A stretch of DNA of 64,000 nt. Source: Luteimonas marina. GTDB taxonomy: Bacteria > Pseudomonadota > Gammaproteobacteria > Xanthomonadales > Xanthomonadaceae. The stretch covers positions 186,001 through 250,000 of the forward strand of contig NZ_VOHK01000003.1 of the NCBI RefSeq assembly GCF_007859325.1. Reading direction: 5' to 3'. The notes beneath the pieces were generated by a model that searched no databases, had not been told where the DNA came from, and saw nothing but the letters and a program-made list of their open reading frames with translations. The translations under genes were made by a program, and so were the position numbers. Each line of letters starts with the position of its first letter. The stretch's first letter is position 1. Positions 16,869 to 27,237 of the stretch are shown in pieces.

Positions 16869-17055
16869 CGCGTGACTCCTGCGGGGTCGGTCGTGCCGCG
16901 ATTCCAGCATCGCCCAGCCGCCGACGCAAGCACGGCGCCGTGGAAACGTGAACTGCCGGCAGTGCCACGGGGCCTTTCCGGCGCGCGCCGTCGATGCGGG
17001 CCACGGCCGCGGGACGGGCCGATCGTGCTGCGCCCGCAGGCGCTAAACTGGCCCG

Positions 17056-17829
17056 ATGGAGCCCCAGACCCCAATGCCGCCGCGCGGCCGCGGCATCTAC
17101 CTGCTGCCCAACCTGTTCACCACGGGCGGCCTGTTCGCGGGCTTCTTCGCGATCATCGCCGCATCGCAGGGGCGGTATGGCGCGGCCTGCATCGCGATCT
17201 TCGTCGCCGGCGTGCTCGACGGCATCGACGGCCGGGTCGCGCGCCTGACCAACACCCAGAGCGAATTCGGCGTGCAGTACGACTCGCTCGCGGACCTGAT
17301 CAGCTTCGGCATGGCGCCGGCGCTGGTGATGTACCACTGGGCGCTGATGTCGATGAAGCTCGACGGGGTGACGCTGGGCAAGGTCGGCTGGCTGGCCGCG
17401 TTCCTGTACGCGGCCTGCGCGGCGCTGCGGCTGGCGCGCTTCAACAGCCAGGTGGGCACGGTGGACAAGCGCTGGTTCATCGGCCTGGCCAGCCCGGCCG
17501 CCGCGGGGCTGATGGCGAGCTTCGTCTGGACCTGCCACGAGCTGGGTTTCGCCGGCGAAGAGCTGCGCTACGGCGCGCTGGCGGTGACCGTGATCGCCGG
17601 CCTGCTGATGGTGAGCCGGCTGCGCTACGACAGCTTCAAGGGCAGCGCCAGCGGGCCGAAGGCCGATCGCGTGCCGTTCTTCGCCCTGCTGATCGCGGTC
17701 GGTGCGCTGATCGCGCTGTGGGTGGATCCGCCGAAGACGCTGCTGGTGGTATCCACGCTGTATGCGCTGTCGGGCCCGGTGCTGTGGTACTGGCGCCGGC
17801 ACGACAGCGGGCGGGTGTCGCCGGCGTGA
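17056..17829 (+). CDS. pssA: CDP-diacylglycerol--serine O-phosphatidyltransferase
   Basis: A 257-residue membrane enzyme that makes phosphatidylserine, precursor of phosphatidylethanolamine. The CDP-alcohol phosphotransferase motif DG-x2-GR-x-AR-x8-G-x3-D-x3-D is intact: DGIDGRVARL, then EFGVQYDSLAD. About seven hydrophobic segments are predicted. This is the integral-membrane (type II) PssA, not the E. coli PLD-like enzyme. A -10-like TAAACT at 17044-17049 ends exactly 6 nt before the ATG, and no Shine-Dalgarno is seen, suggesting a leaderless message. Its TGA overlaps the next start as GTGA. Confidence 0.95.
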   Translation: MEPQTPMPPRGRGIYLLPNLFTTGGLFAGFFAIIAASQGRYGAACIAIFVAGVLDGIDGRVARLTNTQSEFGVQYDSLADLISFGMAPALVMYHWALMSMKLDGVTLGKVGWLAAFLYAACAALRLARFNSQVGTVDKRWFIGLASPAAAGLMASFVWTCHELGFAGEELRYGALAVTVIAGLLMVSRLRYDSFKGSASGPKADRVPFFALLIAVGALIALWVDPPKTLLVVSTLYALSGPVLWYWRRHDSGRVSPA

Positions 17830-18125
17830 GCTGGGACCCGCTGCAGCGCGAGATCCTCGCGGCGCTGGGGCATATGGTCTATGCCGTGGACGGCGGCGAT
17901 GCCGCCGCGGTCGCGCCTGAGCCGCCGCCGGCAACGGCTGTCCCGGGGCCGGCGATCGACCCGCTGATGCGCGCGCTGCTGCGTGCCGCCGGGCGCGATG
18001 CCGGCGATGGCGAAGCCCTCGCGCTGTGCCGCAGCCTGCTGCCGCCGGGCGGCCTGCGCGACGCCGCCGCGCGCCGCGCCCTGTGGCCACGCCTGCGCGG
18101 ACTGCGCGCGGGGCCTGCACGGTGA
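17826..18125 (+). CDS. Small protein upstream of rimI; candidate DNA polymerase III psi subunit
   Basis: A 99-residue protein from GTG 17826, overlapping the pssA stop by 4 bp and ending in a TGA that overlaps the rimI GTG by 4 bp. The N-terminus (WDPLQREILAALGHMVYAVDG) resembles the short chi-binding helix of HolD proteins, which have a QLQQLGI-x-W-like stretch. Position supports this: holD precedes rimI in E. coli, and the divergent Pseudomonas psi is also encoded beside rimI. The rest is Ala/Pro/Arg-rich and poorly conserved. Psi links chi to the clamp loader. The call is an inference; an unrelated hypothetical protein is possible. Confidence 0.5.
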   Translation: MSWDPLQREILAALGHMVYAVDGGDAAAVAPEPPPATAVPGPAIDPLMRALLRAAGRDAGDGEALALCRSLLPPGGLRDAAARRALWPRLRGLRAGPAR

Positions 18126-18628
18126 GCGCGGTCGCCGTCGACGCGGGGCGGGCGCAGGCCTCGCTGCGGCCGATGCGCGACGACGACGTCGACGAGGTCA
18201 TGCGGGTCGAGCTGCGCGCGTATCCGTTCCCGTGGACGGCGGGCATCTTCCGCGACTGCCTGCGCGCGGCGTACCCGGCCTGGGTGCTGCAGGGCGACGC
18301 CGGGATCATCGGCTACGGCGTGCTGAGCATCGCCGCCGACGAGGCGCACGTGCTCAACGTCTGCATCGATCCCGTCGAGCAGGGCCAGGGCCACGGCCGC
18401 CGCCTGCTGCGCGCCCTGGTGCGGATCGCGCGCGCGCAGGGCGCGCAGCGCGTGTTCCTCGAGGTGCGGCCGTCGAATCCGAATGCGATCGCGCTCTACC
18501 ACGACGAGGGTTTCAACGAGATCGGCCGGCGTCCGCGCTACTACCCGGCGCACGGCGGGCGCGAGGATGCGATCGTGATGGCGAAGGAACTGCTGGCGGA
18601 TGAGGTTGCGAGGATGCCCGCGCTCTGA
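18122..18628 (+). CDS. rimI: Ribosomal protein S18 alanine N-acetyltransferase
   Basis: A 168-residue GNAT acetyltransferase. Motif A, which binds acetyl-CoA, is seen as VCIDPVEQGQGHGRRLLRALV. VFLEVRPSNPNAIALYHDEGFNEIGRRPRYY matches the RimI motif B and C-terminal block. RimI acetylates the N-terminal Ala of S18. GTG 18122 overlaps the previous stop (GTGA). The C-terminal dozen residues (LLADEVARMPAL) exceed the usual length. It is the last gene of pssA - candidate psi - rimI, facing valS across a palindrome. Confidence 0.88.
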   Translation: MSAVAVDAGRAQASLRPMRDDDVDEVMRVELRAYPFPWTAGIFRDCLRAAYPAWVLQGDAGIIGYGVLSIAADEAHVLNVCIDPVEQGQGHGRRLLRALVRIARAQGAQRVFLEVRPSNPNAIALYHDEGFNEIGRRPRYYPAHGGREDAIVMAKELLADEVARMPAL

Positions 18629-18682
18629 TCTCCCCCGGGACGTGCATCCGCCGTGCCCCCGTCTCGATAACCCCGGCAGAAT

Positions 18683-18770
18683 GTCATCCCGAGCGGAGCG
18701 AGGGATCTGCTTTTGCCCGCTGCCCGCACATGGCGCGCGGAAGCAGATCCCTCGCTCCGCTCGGGATGAC
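18683..18770. repeat. GTCATCCCGAGCGGAGC palindrome between rimI and valS
   Basis: Left arm GTCATCCCGAGCGGAGCGAG with GGATCTGCTT, right arm the inverted copy ending GGGATGAC at 18770. The stem is close to 30 bp. On the plus strand the right arm is followed by AGGTCTTTT, so it could also act as a terminator for rimI and, in reverse, for valS. Confidence 0.85.
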
Positions 18771-18789
18771 AGGTCTTTTGCCGGGCGCG

Positions 18790-21600
18790 CTAGGACAGAC
18801 GTGCGCGCTGCGCGGCAAGCGCGTCGCGCTGCGCGGTCCAGTCTGCGAGGCGCTGGCGCTCCTGCTCGACCACCGCCGGCGGCACCTTGTCGCTGAACTT
18901 CGCGAGCTTCGCCTCGCTCTTCTCCCGCTCCGCCGACACCCGGGCGATCTCCCTGTCGAGGCGCGCGCGCTCGGCGTCGAGATCGACCAGGCCTTCCAGC
19001 GGCACGAACAGCTTGAGCTCGCCGACCAGGCCGGCGGCGGCCGGGGGTGGGTCGCCGTCGATCGCCTCGACGCGCTCGAGCCGGTTGAGGAAGCGCAGCT
19101 GCGAATCGAAGCGCTGCAGGCGCGCAAGCTCGTTCGCGCCGCCGGCCTGCACCAGCAGCGGCACCTGCTTCGTCGGCGACACGCCGAGTTCGCTGCGGAT
19201 GCGGCGCAGGGCGGTGACCATCTGCTTGAGCCATTCGATGTCGGCTTCGGCCTGCGCGAAGTCGCCGGCCAGGTCCGCCGCCTGCGGGTAGCGCTGCAGC
19301 GAGATGGTGTCGCCGTCGACGGCCAGGCGCGGCGCGACCTGGCGCCACAGCTCCTCGGTGACGAAGGGGATCAGCGGATGCAGCAGGCGCAGCAGCGATT
19401 CCAGCACGACCAGCAGGGTGTGGCGGGTGCTGTCGGCGGCTTCGGCATCGCTCCCCTGCAGTGCAGGCTTGGCCAGTTCCACGAACCAGTCGCAGTATTC
19501 GTTCCAGGCAAACTCGTACAGCGATTGCGCGAGCAGGTCGAAGCGGTAGGCGGCGAAGTGGGCCTCGGCCTCGGCCGCGGTTTTCGCGAGGCGGGAAAGG
19601 ATCCAGCGCTCCGCGTCGGTGGCGGGCTGCGGAACACCATCCCCACCCAACCCTCCCCTTGAAGGGGAGGGCTTGAAGCCGTCCGTGTTCATCAGCACGA
19701 AACGCGTCGCGTTCCACAGCTTGTTGCAGAAGTTCTTGTAGCCCTCGGCGCGGCCGAGGTCGAACTTGATGTCGCGGCCCGGGCCGGCGAGCGCGGCCAT
19801 GGTGAAGCGCAGCGGGTCGGCGCCATGGGCGATGATGCCGTCGGGAAATTCCTTGCGCGTGGCCTTCTCGATTTTCGGCGCGTCCTTGGGCTTCATCAGG
19901 CCGGTGGTGCGCTTGGCGACGAGGGCGTCGGCGCTGATGCCGTCGATGATGTCGAGCGGGTCGAGGATGTTGCCCTTCGACTTCGACATCTTCTGGCCGT
20001 CCTTGTCGCGGACCAGGCCGGTCATGTAGACGTCGTCGAACGCGACCTTGCCGGTCAGCGCGTCGGTCATCATCACCATGCGCGCGACCCAGAAGAAGAT
20101 GATGTCGAAGCCGGTGACCAGCACGCTGGTCGGCAGGAAGTCGTCGAAGCCGCGCTCGCGCATCGCGGCCTCGTCCGGCCAGCCCAGCGTGCTGAACGGC
20201 CACAGCGCCGACGAGAACCAGGTTTCGAGCACGTCGCTGTCCTGGCGCAACGGGCGGTCGCCGAGGCCGTGTTTCGCGCGGACTTCGGTCTCGTCGCGCC
20301 CGACGTAAACCCTGCCTGCCTCGTCGAACCACGCCGGGATCCGGTGCCCCCACCAGAGCTGGCGGCTGATCGTCCAGTCCTGGATGTTCTCCATCCAGTG
20401 GCGGTAGGTGTTGATCCAGTTCGGCGGCACGAACTTCACCGAGCCCGGCTTCCCATCGGCACCTTCGACCAGTTCCATGCCGCGCCGGCCCATGTCGTCC
20501 ATGCGCACGAACCATTGGTCGGTCAGGTAGGGCTCGATCACCTGGCCGCTGCGGTCGCCGCGCGGGACCTGCAGCTTGTGCGGCCTGGTCTCGACCAGCA
20601 GGCCGGCGGCCTCGAGGTCGGCGAGCACGGCCTTGCGTGCCTCGTAGCGGTCGAGGCCGCGGTACTTCTCCGGCGCGTCGTCGTTGACGGTGGCGGTACC
20701 GGTGAACAGGTTGATCATCGGCAGGCCGTGGCGCTGGCCCACCGCATAATCGTTGAAGTCGTGCGCGGGCGTGACCTTGACCACGCCGGTGCCGAACTCG
20801 CGGTCGACGTAGTCGTCGGCAATCACCGGGATCTCGCGGTCGGTCAGCGGCAGCTTCACGCGCTTGCCGACCAGGTGCGCGTAGCGCTCGTCTTCCGGAT
20901 GCACCATCACCGCGGTGTCGCCGAGCATGGTTTCCGGGCGGGTGGTGGCGACCGTCAGCGCGCCGCTGCCGTCGGCGAGCGGGTAGGAGATCGACCACAG
21001 GAAGCCGTCTTCCTCCTCGCTGACCACCTCCAGGTCGGACACCGCGGTCTGCAGCACCGGGTCCCAGTTCACCAGCCGCTTGCCGCGGTAGATCAGGCCG
21101 CGCTCGTACAGCCGCACGAAGGCCTCGATCACCGCCTTCGACGGCCCCTCGTCCATCGTGAACACCTTGCGCGTCCAGTCGCCGGACGTGCCGAGCCGGC
21201 GCATCTGCCGCTCGATGGTGTCGCCGGACTGCTGCTTCCACTCCCAGACCCTGGCGATGAAGCCCTCGCGGCCGAGCGAGTCGCGGGTTTCTCCGGTGCC
21301 GGCGATGGCGAGGTTGCGGCTGACCACCATTTCGGTGGCGATGCCGGCGTGGTCGGTGCCCATCTGCCACAGCGTGCGGTAGCCGCGCATGCGGTGGTAG
21401 CGGACCAGCGCGTCCTGCAGCGTGTGCTGGAAGGCGTGGCCCATGTGCAGGGTGCCGGTGACGTTCGGCGGCGGCAGCAGGATGGTGTAGGCGGGGCCGT
21501 CGCCGCGCGGCGCGAACACGCCGGCCGTTTCCCACTCTGCGTAGAGGCGGGATTCGAAGGTGCCGGGGTCGTAGGTGGGGGCGAGGGCTTCGGTGGTCAT
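18790..21600 (-). CDS. valS: Valyl-tRNA synthetase
   Basis: A 936-residue class I synthetase. The HIGH motif is HMGH (residues 52-55) in [18 protein letters not shown], and KMSKS lies near residue 536. The CP1 editing domain lies between them, and the C-terminal arm is a long coiled coil (residues about 870-936). One oddity: residues 642-659 ([18 protein letters not shown]) are encoded by a palindromic repeat and sit in frame at a junction in the anticodon-binding region. Length otherwise fits the family. It follows holC and pepA, the classical pepA-holC-valS order. Confidence 0.96.
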   Translation of the reverse strand: MTTEALAPTYDPGTFESRLYAEWETAGVFAPRGDGPAYTILLPPPNVTGTLHMGHAFQHTLQDALVRYHRMRGYRTLWQMGTDHAGIATEMVVSRNLAIAGTGETRDSLGREGFIARVWEWKQQSGDTIERQMRRLGTSGDWTRKVFTMDEGPSKAVIEAFVRLYERGLIYRGKRLVNWDPVLQTAVSDLEVVSEEEDGFLWSISYPLADGSGALTVATTRPETMLGDTAVMVHPEDERYAHLVGKRVKLPLTDREIPVIADDYVDREFGTGVVKVTPAHDFNDYAVGQRHGLPMINLFTGTATVNDDAPEKYRGLDRYEARKAVLADLEAAGLLVETRPHKLQVPRGDRSGQVIEPYLTDQWFVRMDDMGRRGMELVEGADGKPGSVKFVPPNWINTYRHWMENIQDWTISRQLWWGHRIPAWFDEAGRVYVGRDETEVRAKHGLGDRPLRQDSDVLETWFSSALWPFSTLGWPDEAAMRERGFDDFLPTSVLVTGFDIIFFWVARMVMMTDALTGKVAFDDVYMTGLVRDKDGQKMSKSKGNILDPLDIIDGISADALVAKRTTGLMKPKDAPKIEKATRKEFPDGIIAHGADPLRFTMAALAGPGRDIKFDLGRAEGYKNFCNKLWNATRFVLMNTDGFKPSPSRGGLGGDGVPQPATDAERWILSRLAKTAAEAEAHFAAYRFDLLAQSLYEFAWNEYCDWFVELAKPALQGSDAEAADSTRHTLLVVLESLLRLLHPLIPFVTEELWRQVAPRLAVDGDTISLQRYPQAADLAGDFAQAEADIEWLKQMVTALRRIRSELGVSPTKQVPLLVQAGGANELARLQRFDSQLRFLNRLERVEAIDGDPPPAAAGLVGELKLFVPLEGLVDLDAERARLDREIARVSAEREKSEAKLAKFSDKVPPAVVEQERQRLADWTAQRDALAAQRARLS
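19627..19680. repeat. Palindromic repeat inserted in frame in valS
   Basis: The core is a hairpin, CCCTCCCC at 19651-19658 and GGGGAGGG at 19664-19671 with loop TTGAA. It is preceded by ATCCCCACCCAA. A relative lies at 26162-26200 in opposite orientation, between genes. The 54 bp keep the valS frame open and add about 18 Gly/Pro/Ser-rich residues. Confidence 0.8.
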
Positions 21601-21612
21601 GGTGTCCGGTGT

Positions 21613-21696
21613 GTCATTCCGAACGCAGTGAGGAATCTGCTTGTCGCCGGAACATCCGCTTTCGTGGAGCGGATTCCTCGCTGCGCTCGGAATGAC
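21613..21696. repeat. GTCATTCCGAACGCAG palindrome between holC and valS
   Basis: Left arm GTCATTCCGAACGCAGTGAG with GAATC, right arm the inverted copy GATTCCTCGCTGCGCTCGGA ending AATGAC. It lies just upstream of the valS ATG, in the 132-bp gap after holC, so it must be transcribed as part of the valS leader if the operon is read through. Confidence 0.85.
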
Positions 21697-21732
21697 AGGA
21701 GTTGTGGGTCGCAGGGTGACAAAATTCGTGGA

Positions 21733-22158
21733 TCACATATCGTGTTTGTTGAGCTCGAAGCCGAGCGCCTTGTAGTGCTTCCAGCGTTCGCGCAGCGGTC
21801 CGCGCGCGGACTCGTCGGCGGGCACCACCTCCAGCACGCGCTCGAAGCCGCCGGCGACCGGCGCGTCGCGCAGGTTGAGCACCAGCGGGCGCATCGGCGC
21901 GTCGACGTCGGGCGTGGCGATCAGGACAGGCGTGTCCTCGTCCTGCACCTCGCGGCCGGCGATCTGGTGGGGGATGAACTCGTCTTCGCCGGTATCCCAC
22001 AGCAGGTCGTCGAGTTCCTCGGCCTGCGCGGCGTCGCGCGCCAGCACCAGGGTCCACAGGTCCGCGGCCCAGGCCTTGCGCACCAGTTCGCGCACGAGCT
22101 TCAGCGGCTCGCCGTGGAAGCGCGGTTTGGCGATGAGGTAGAAGTCGGCGCGGGGCAT
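21733..22158 (-). CDS. holC: DNA polymerase III chi subunit
   Basis: A 141-residue protein of the HolC family. MPRADFYLIAKPRFHGEPLKL is the family N-terminus, and ELDDLLWDTGEDEFIPHQIAG contains the typical LW-x4-FIPH motif. LNLRD and an E-V-VPADE segment follow. Chi binds single-strand binding protein and, through psi, the clamp loader. ATG 22158 was chosen over a start at 22206 inside a REP element. It sits between pepA and valS. A candidate for its partner psi lies 3.6 kb away at 17826-18125. Confidence 0.93.
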   Translation of the reverse strand: MPRADFYLIAKPRFHGEPLKLVRELVRKAWAADLWTLVLARDAAQAEELDDLLWDTGEDEFIPHQIAGREVQDEDTPVLIATPDVDAPMRPLVLNLRDAPVAGGFERVLEVVPADESARGPLRERWKHYKALGFELNKHDM

Positions 22159-22166
22159 GTCTGCTC

Positions 22167-22236
22167 GTAGGAGCGCCTTCAGGCGCGACCCCTCCACGCC
22201 GTCCACGGTCTCCGGTCGCGCCTGAAGACGCTCCTG
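22167..22236. repeat. Pair of inverted REP hairpins between pepA and holC
   Basis: GTAG (22167-22170) followed by GAGCGCCTTCAGGCGCGA, and an inverted partner TCGCGCCTGAAGACGCTCCTGC. The two stems recur at 51403-51486 and, as a single copy, at 60557-60574. The right head reads GCAG instead of GTAG on the minus strand and does not touch the pepA stop, which lies 8 bp further. Confidence 0.8.
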
Positions 22237-22243
22237 CAGGTGT

Positions 22244-23719
<1,476 letters not shown>

Positions 23720-23848
23720 CAATCAGATTCCGAGGTGACTTCCGTACAATCGTCGCCCGGAAAGCGGCCTTCGGGCCCCGGGATCATGTCGATCGCGGCT
23801 GCCACGGCGGTCCGGACGCAATGCTCTAGTCTAATCCAAGCCCCCTTA

Positions 23849-24931
23849 ATGCCGAAGCTCGACAGCTACCTGTTCCGCGAATTCGCGCAGACCACGTTCG
23901 CGGCCCTGGTGGTGCTGATGATCGTGAGCCTGGGCGCGGTGTTCGCCGACGTCCTGAGCGACATCGTCCGCGGCCGGGTGCCGGCCGGCATGATGCTGGC
24001 CCAGCTCGGGCTGCAGGTGCTCAACTACCTGCCGCTGATCCTGCCGCTGGGCCTGATGCTGGGCCTGCTGCTGTCGGTCGGGCGCCTGTACCGCGACAGC
24101 GAGATGCCGGTGATCACCTCGATCGGCGTCGGCCCGCGCCGGATGCTGCGCCCGCTGATGCTGCTGGTGGTGCCGTTCGTGCTGATGATCGGCGCCTGTT
24201 CGCTGTGGCTGGGGCCGTGGGCGCGGCAGTACTCGCAGCAGATGATCGAGGCCGGCCAGCGCACCCTGCTGGTCGCCGGGCTCGAGGCGGGGCGCTTCGT
24301 CGAGCTGCCGGGCGGCGGCGGCGTGGTCTACGCGAACGCGATGTCCAACGACGGCACCTACCTGGGCCGCGTCTTCATCTACCGCCAGGACGAGGGGCGC
24401 ATGGACATCACCTCGGCCCGCACCGGCACCCTCAACCTCGAGGGCACGACGCGCTACCTGAAGCTGGACGAGGGCTTCCGCGTCGAGGGCCCGATGGACG
24501 GCGGCAAGGACTTCCGCCTGATGCGCTATGCCAGCAACGAAGTGCGCCTGCCCGACGCCGAGAGCCGCGACCTGGACAACGACCCGGAGCTGATGTCGAC
24601 CCCGGCGCTGCTGTCGGACGATCGCCCGGAGGCCAGCGCGCAGCTGCATTTCCGCCTCGCGCCGCCGCTGCTGGCGCTGGCGTTCGCGCTGCTGGCGGTG
24701 CCGCTGGCGCGCAGCCCGCCGCGGCAGGCGCGCTGGGGCCGGATCATCCTCGGCCTGCTGGCCTACGTGTTCGGCATCAACCTGATGCTGCTGGGCAGCA
24801 ACGGACTGGCCAACGGCAAGCTGCCGACGGCGCTGGGCCTGTGGTGGCTGGTGCTGCCGCTGCTGGCGTTCGGTGCGTGGATGTACTTCGGCGACGGGCG
24901 CATGAAGCGCTCGCGCAAGGCCAGGACGTGA
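23849..24931 (+). CDS. lptF: LPS export ABC permease LptF
   Basis: A 360-residue inner-membrane permease of the LptB2FG complex, which extracts lipopolysaccharide and passes it to LptC/LptA. It has three helices in each half, with a periplasmic beta-jellyroll domain between (residues about 125-270). LDSYLFREFAQTTFAALVVLM is the family N-terminus, and a stretch GRLYRDSEMPVITSIGVG follows the coupling region. The last third has LAPPLLALAFALLAVPLARSPP. It is followed by lptG after 13 bp. Divergent from pepA, the conserved arrangement in gammaproteobacteria. Confidence 0.95.
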   Translation: MPKLDSYLFREFAQTTFAALVVLMIVSLGAVFADVLSDIVRGRVPAGMMLAQLGLQVLNYLPLILPLGLMLGLLLSVGRLYRDSEMPVITSIGVGPRRMLRPLMLLVVPFVLMIGACSLWLGPWARQYSQQMIEAGQRTLLVAGLEAGRFVELPGGGGVVYANAMSNDGTYLGRVFIYRQDEGRMDITSARTGTLNLEGTTRYLKLDEGFRVEGPMDGGKDFRLMRYASNEVRLPDAESRDLDNDPELMSTPALLSDDRPEASAQLHFRLAPPLLALAFALLAVPLARSPPRQARWGRIILGLLAYVFGINLMLLGSNGLANGKLPTALGLWWLVLPLLAFGAWMYFGDGRMKRSRKART

Positions 24932-24944
24932 GGGAGCGGATGCG

Positions 24945-26054
24945 ATGAAGCCGTTCCCCAAGATCCACGACCTGCTGGTCGCGCGCGTGGTCATCGGCAC
25001 GGTGGTGCTGACCTGGGCAGTGCTGACCGGGCTGGACCTGGTGCTGGCGATGGTCGACGAACTGCGCAGCGTCGGCCAGGGCAACTACGGCTTCTTCGAC
25101 GCGGTGACCTACATCGCGCACACGCTGCCGCGCCGCGCGTACATGATGTTCCCGACCGCGGCGGTGATCGGTTCGCTGATGGGCCTGGGCCAGCTCGCGG
25201 CCAGCTCCGAACTGACCGCCCTGCGCGCGCTCGGCGTCTCGCGCAAGCGGCTGAGCCTGTCGGTCGCGCTGCCGCTGCTGCTGCTGACCGGCCTGATGAT
25301 GGTCAACGCCGAAACCCTCGGCCCCTGGGCGCAGCGCAGCGCCGACATGATGAAGTCCGCGGCGCGCTCCAAGGACATGATCGTCGCGCAGTACTCGGGC
25401 CTGTGGGCGCGCGAGGGCGACACCTTCCTCAATGCCCAGGCCGGGCACGAGCGCGGCGACGAGAACGAGCGCTGGCTGGAGCTCAACGACGTGCGCCTGT
25501 TCGAGTTCGACGACGCCGGCCGGCTGTCGTCGATCGCCCACGCGCGCATCGCCGAGCACCGCGATACGGGCTGGCTGCTGCGCGACGTCAAGCGCACCTA
25601 TTTCGAGGAGCGTACCGTCACCCAGACCGACGTGGCCGAGGAACACTGGGAATCGAGCCTCGACTCCGCCGCGCTGGCCGCGAACGCCAGCAACATCTGG
25701 CGCCCGCGCTACATGTCGTCAGCCGAACTGAAGCAGGGCATCGACTATCGCAAGCGCAACCAGCTCGATGCCAGCGAGTTCGAGGAATACTACTGGGGCC
25801 ACTGGTTCTACCCGCTCAACGTGCTGGCGCTGTGCCTGGCGGCGATTCCCTTCGCCTTCGGCAGCCTGCGCAGCGGCGGCCTCGGCCGGCGCCTGTTCAT
25901 CGGCGTGGTGTTCGCGCTCGGGTTCTGGCTGCTGCAGACGCAGGTGGTGAAGCTGGCGGCGGTCTACAAGTTCGACTACCGCATCGCCTACCTGGTGCCG
26001 CCGGTGATGATGCTCGCGGTGTCCTGGTTCCTGTTCCGACGACGGAGTGGGTGA
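24945..26054 (+). CDS. lptG: LPS export ABC permease LptG
   Basis: A 369-residue partner of LptF in the LPS exporter. Helix 1 covers residues 11-36. GQLAASSELTALRALGVSRKRL is the cytoplasmic coupling helix that contacts LptB. A periplasmic jellyroll domain lies at about residues 130-270, and the C-terminal three helices include FYPLNVLALCLAAIPFAFG. A GGGAGCGG ribosome-binding site precedes ATG 24945. LptB is not in the window. The gene ends against a GC-rich inverted repeat and converges on the TonB-like gene. Confidence 0.95.
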   Translation: MKPFPKIHDLLVARVVIGTVVLTWAVLTGLDLVLAMVDELRSVGQGNYGFFDAVTYIAHTLPRRAYMMFPTAAVIGSLMGLGQLAASSELTALRALGVSRKRLSLSVALPLLLLTGLMMVNAETLGPWAQRSADMMKSAARSKDMIVAQYSGLWAREGDTFLNAQAGHERGDENERWLELNDVRLFEFDDAGRLSSIAHARIAEHRDTGWLLRDVKRTYFEERTVTQTDVAEEHWESSLDSAALAANASNIWRPRYMSSAELKQGIDYRKRNQLDASEFEEYYWGHWFYPLNVLALCLAAIPFAFGSLRSGGLGRRLFIGVVFALGFWLLQTQVVKLAAVYKFDYRIAYLVPPVMMLAVSWFLFRRRSG

Positions 26055-26116
26055 GGCAAGCCCGTTTGCGCGGCACTGCCGCGCGGGCTTGCCGAACGCC
26101 CCGCGCGCTGCGCGGG
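26055..26116. terminator. Tandem GC-rich hairpins after lptG
   Basis: GGCAAGCCCG (26055-26064) pairs with CGGGCTTGCC (26084-26093). A second stem CCCCGCGCG / CGCGGGG follows at 26098-26116. The segment TTGCGCGGCACT is repeated at about 26138-26149. There is no T-tract, so if these end transcription it is not by the classical intrinsic mechanism. They separate the convergent lptG and TonB-like genes. Confidence 0.45.
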
Positions 26117-26161
26117 GCCGGACGAACGGGTGGCGCTTGCGCGGCACTCCCGCGCAGTCAG

Positions 26162-26200
26162 CCCCCTCCTCCGCTTGCGGGGGAGGGCTGGGGTGGGGGC
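26162..26200. repeat. CCCTCC...GGGAGGG palindromic repeat
   Basis: A hairpin with CCCCCTCCTCCGC / GCGGGGGAGGG arms followed by CTGGGGTGGGGG. Read on the minus strand it has the same layout as the element inside valS (CCCCACCC, then CCCTCCCC, then GGGAGG). It is the intergenic version of that repeat. Confidence 0.7.
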
Positions 26201-26285
26201 GCTTTGGCTTTCAACTTGAAGCGCCAGCCTGACCTGACCCACCGATCCGGGCGCTACGCGGCTCCCCCAGCCCCCGCGCATCGCC

Positions 26286-27185
26286 TCAATCGTCGACCAA
26301 CTCCCCCCCCGGCAGGAACTGCCAGGTCCGGGTCACGTGCAGGATGTCGACGTTCTCTTCCGTCCTGGGCAGCGGCGAATACGGTTCGGCCAGCTTCGCG
26401 ATGCGCAGCGCGGCATCGTCGAGCAGCTTGATGCCGCTGGAGCGGATGATGTCGGCGCGCTCGACCGAGCCATCGCGCCGGATCGCCACGCTGATCACGA
26501 GTTCGCCGGCCAGCTGCCGCCGTCGCGCCTCGTCGGGATAGTTGAGGTTGCCCACGCGCTGCACGCGGTCGACCCAGTCGCGCAGGTAGCTGGCGTAGGC
26601 CCATTCCTGGGTGCTGGCGGAGACGAACTTGCGCTTGGGGCGCTTGGCGTAGCGCTCCGAGCGCAGGTGGATCTCGGCGGCCAGGCGGGCCATGGCGAGG
26701 TCGCGCTCGACCCGCTCCGGGCCACGCGGCAGGGCGCTGTCGTCGGCCTGCGGGCGCGCGTCCGCGGTCGGCGTCGGCGCCTCGCCGCGATGGCTGGACA
26801 CCACGCGCGCCTGCGGCGGAGGCTGCGCATCCGGCGACTGCGCGCGCATCTCGATCGGCGCCACGCCGGGTTCGGCCTGCGCCACCAGTCCGGCCTGGTC
26901 GTCGCGCGGGCGCGTGGACCGGTCGTGCTCGCCGCCACCCTGGTTGCTGGCCTGGGCGAGGAAGTCGGCCTGCTTTTGCGTCAGCGGGCTGGTGGTCTCG
27001 GTCAGGATCACGTCCAGCGTCGGCAGCACCGGAGCGGCGTCGTCGAGCGCGAAGCCCACGCCCAGCACCAGCATCCCGTGCAGCAGCAGCGACAGCACCA
27101 TGGTGGCGCTGAGGCGTTCGCGTTCGCCGATGCGCGGCGGGGCGGGGGGGAGGGCGAGGGTGGACACGGAGGGCGTGCTGGGCAA
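26286..27185 (-). CDS. TonB-like energy transducer
   Basis: A 299-residue protein. A single membrane helix near residues 28-47 (TMVLSLLLHGMLVLGVGFAL) is followed by a Gln/Pro/Arg-rich periplasmic linker and a TonB C-terminal domain (GNLNYPDEARRRQLAGELVISVAIRRDGSVERADIIRSSG). The YP-x-EAR motif is the TonB-box contact region. TonB proteins couple proton motive force to outer-membrane receptors. The start is uncertain: TTG 27185 or GTG 27167, neither with a clear ribosome-binding site. It lies next to gshB, as in other Xanthomonads, and no exbB/exbD is in the window. Confidence 0.82.
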   Translation of the reverse strand: MPSTPSVSTLALPPAPPRIGERERLSATMVLSLLLHGMLVLGVGFALDDAAPVLPTLDVILTETTSPLTQKQADFLAQASNQGGGEHDRSTRPRDDQAGLVAQAEPGVAPIEMRAQSPDAQPPPQARVVSSHRGEAPTPTADARPQADDSALPRGPERVERDLAMARLAAEIHLRSERYAKRPKRKFVSASTQEWAYASYLRDWVDRVQRVGNLNYPDEARRRQLAGELVISVAIRRDGSVERADIIRSSGIKLLDDAALRIAKLAEPYSPLPRTEENVDILHVTRTWQFLPGGELVDD

Positions 27186-27237
27186 TGGGTGGCGGGTCAG
27201 TCAGGGCCGGACGCCGGAAGGGCGCCTGTCCCCATTG

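Noticed and set aside
17879..21535. A frame of about 1200 codons on the minus strand overlapping valS
   Set aside because: It runs out of frame through valS and into rimI antisense. Composition is Arg/Ala/Pro-rich shadow, while the valS frame carries all synthetase motifs.
26286..27185. Mobile element or prophage boundary near the repeat-rich 26 kb spacer
   Set aside because: No integrase, transposase, tRNA or direct-repeat attachment site is visible; the neighbours are core genes in their usual family order.
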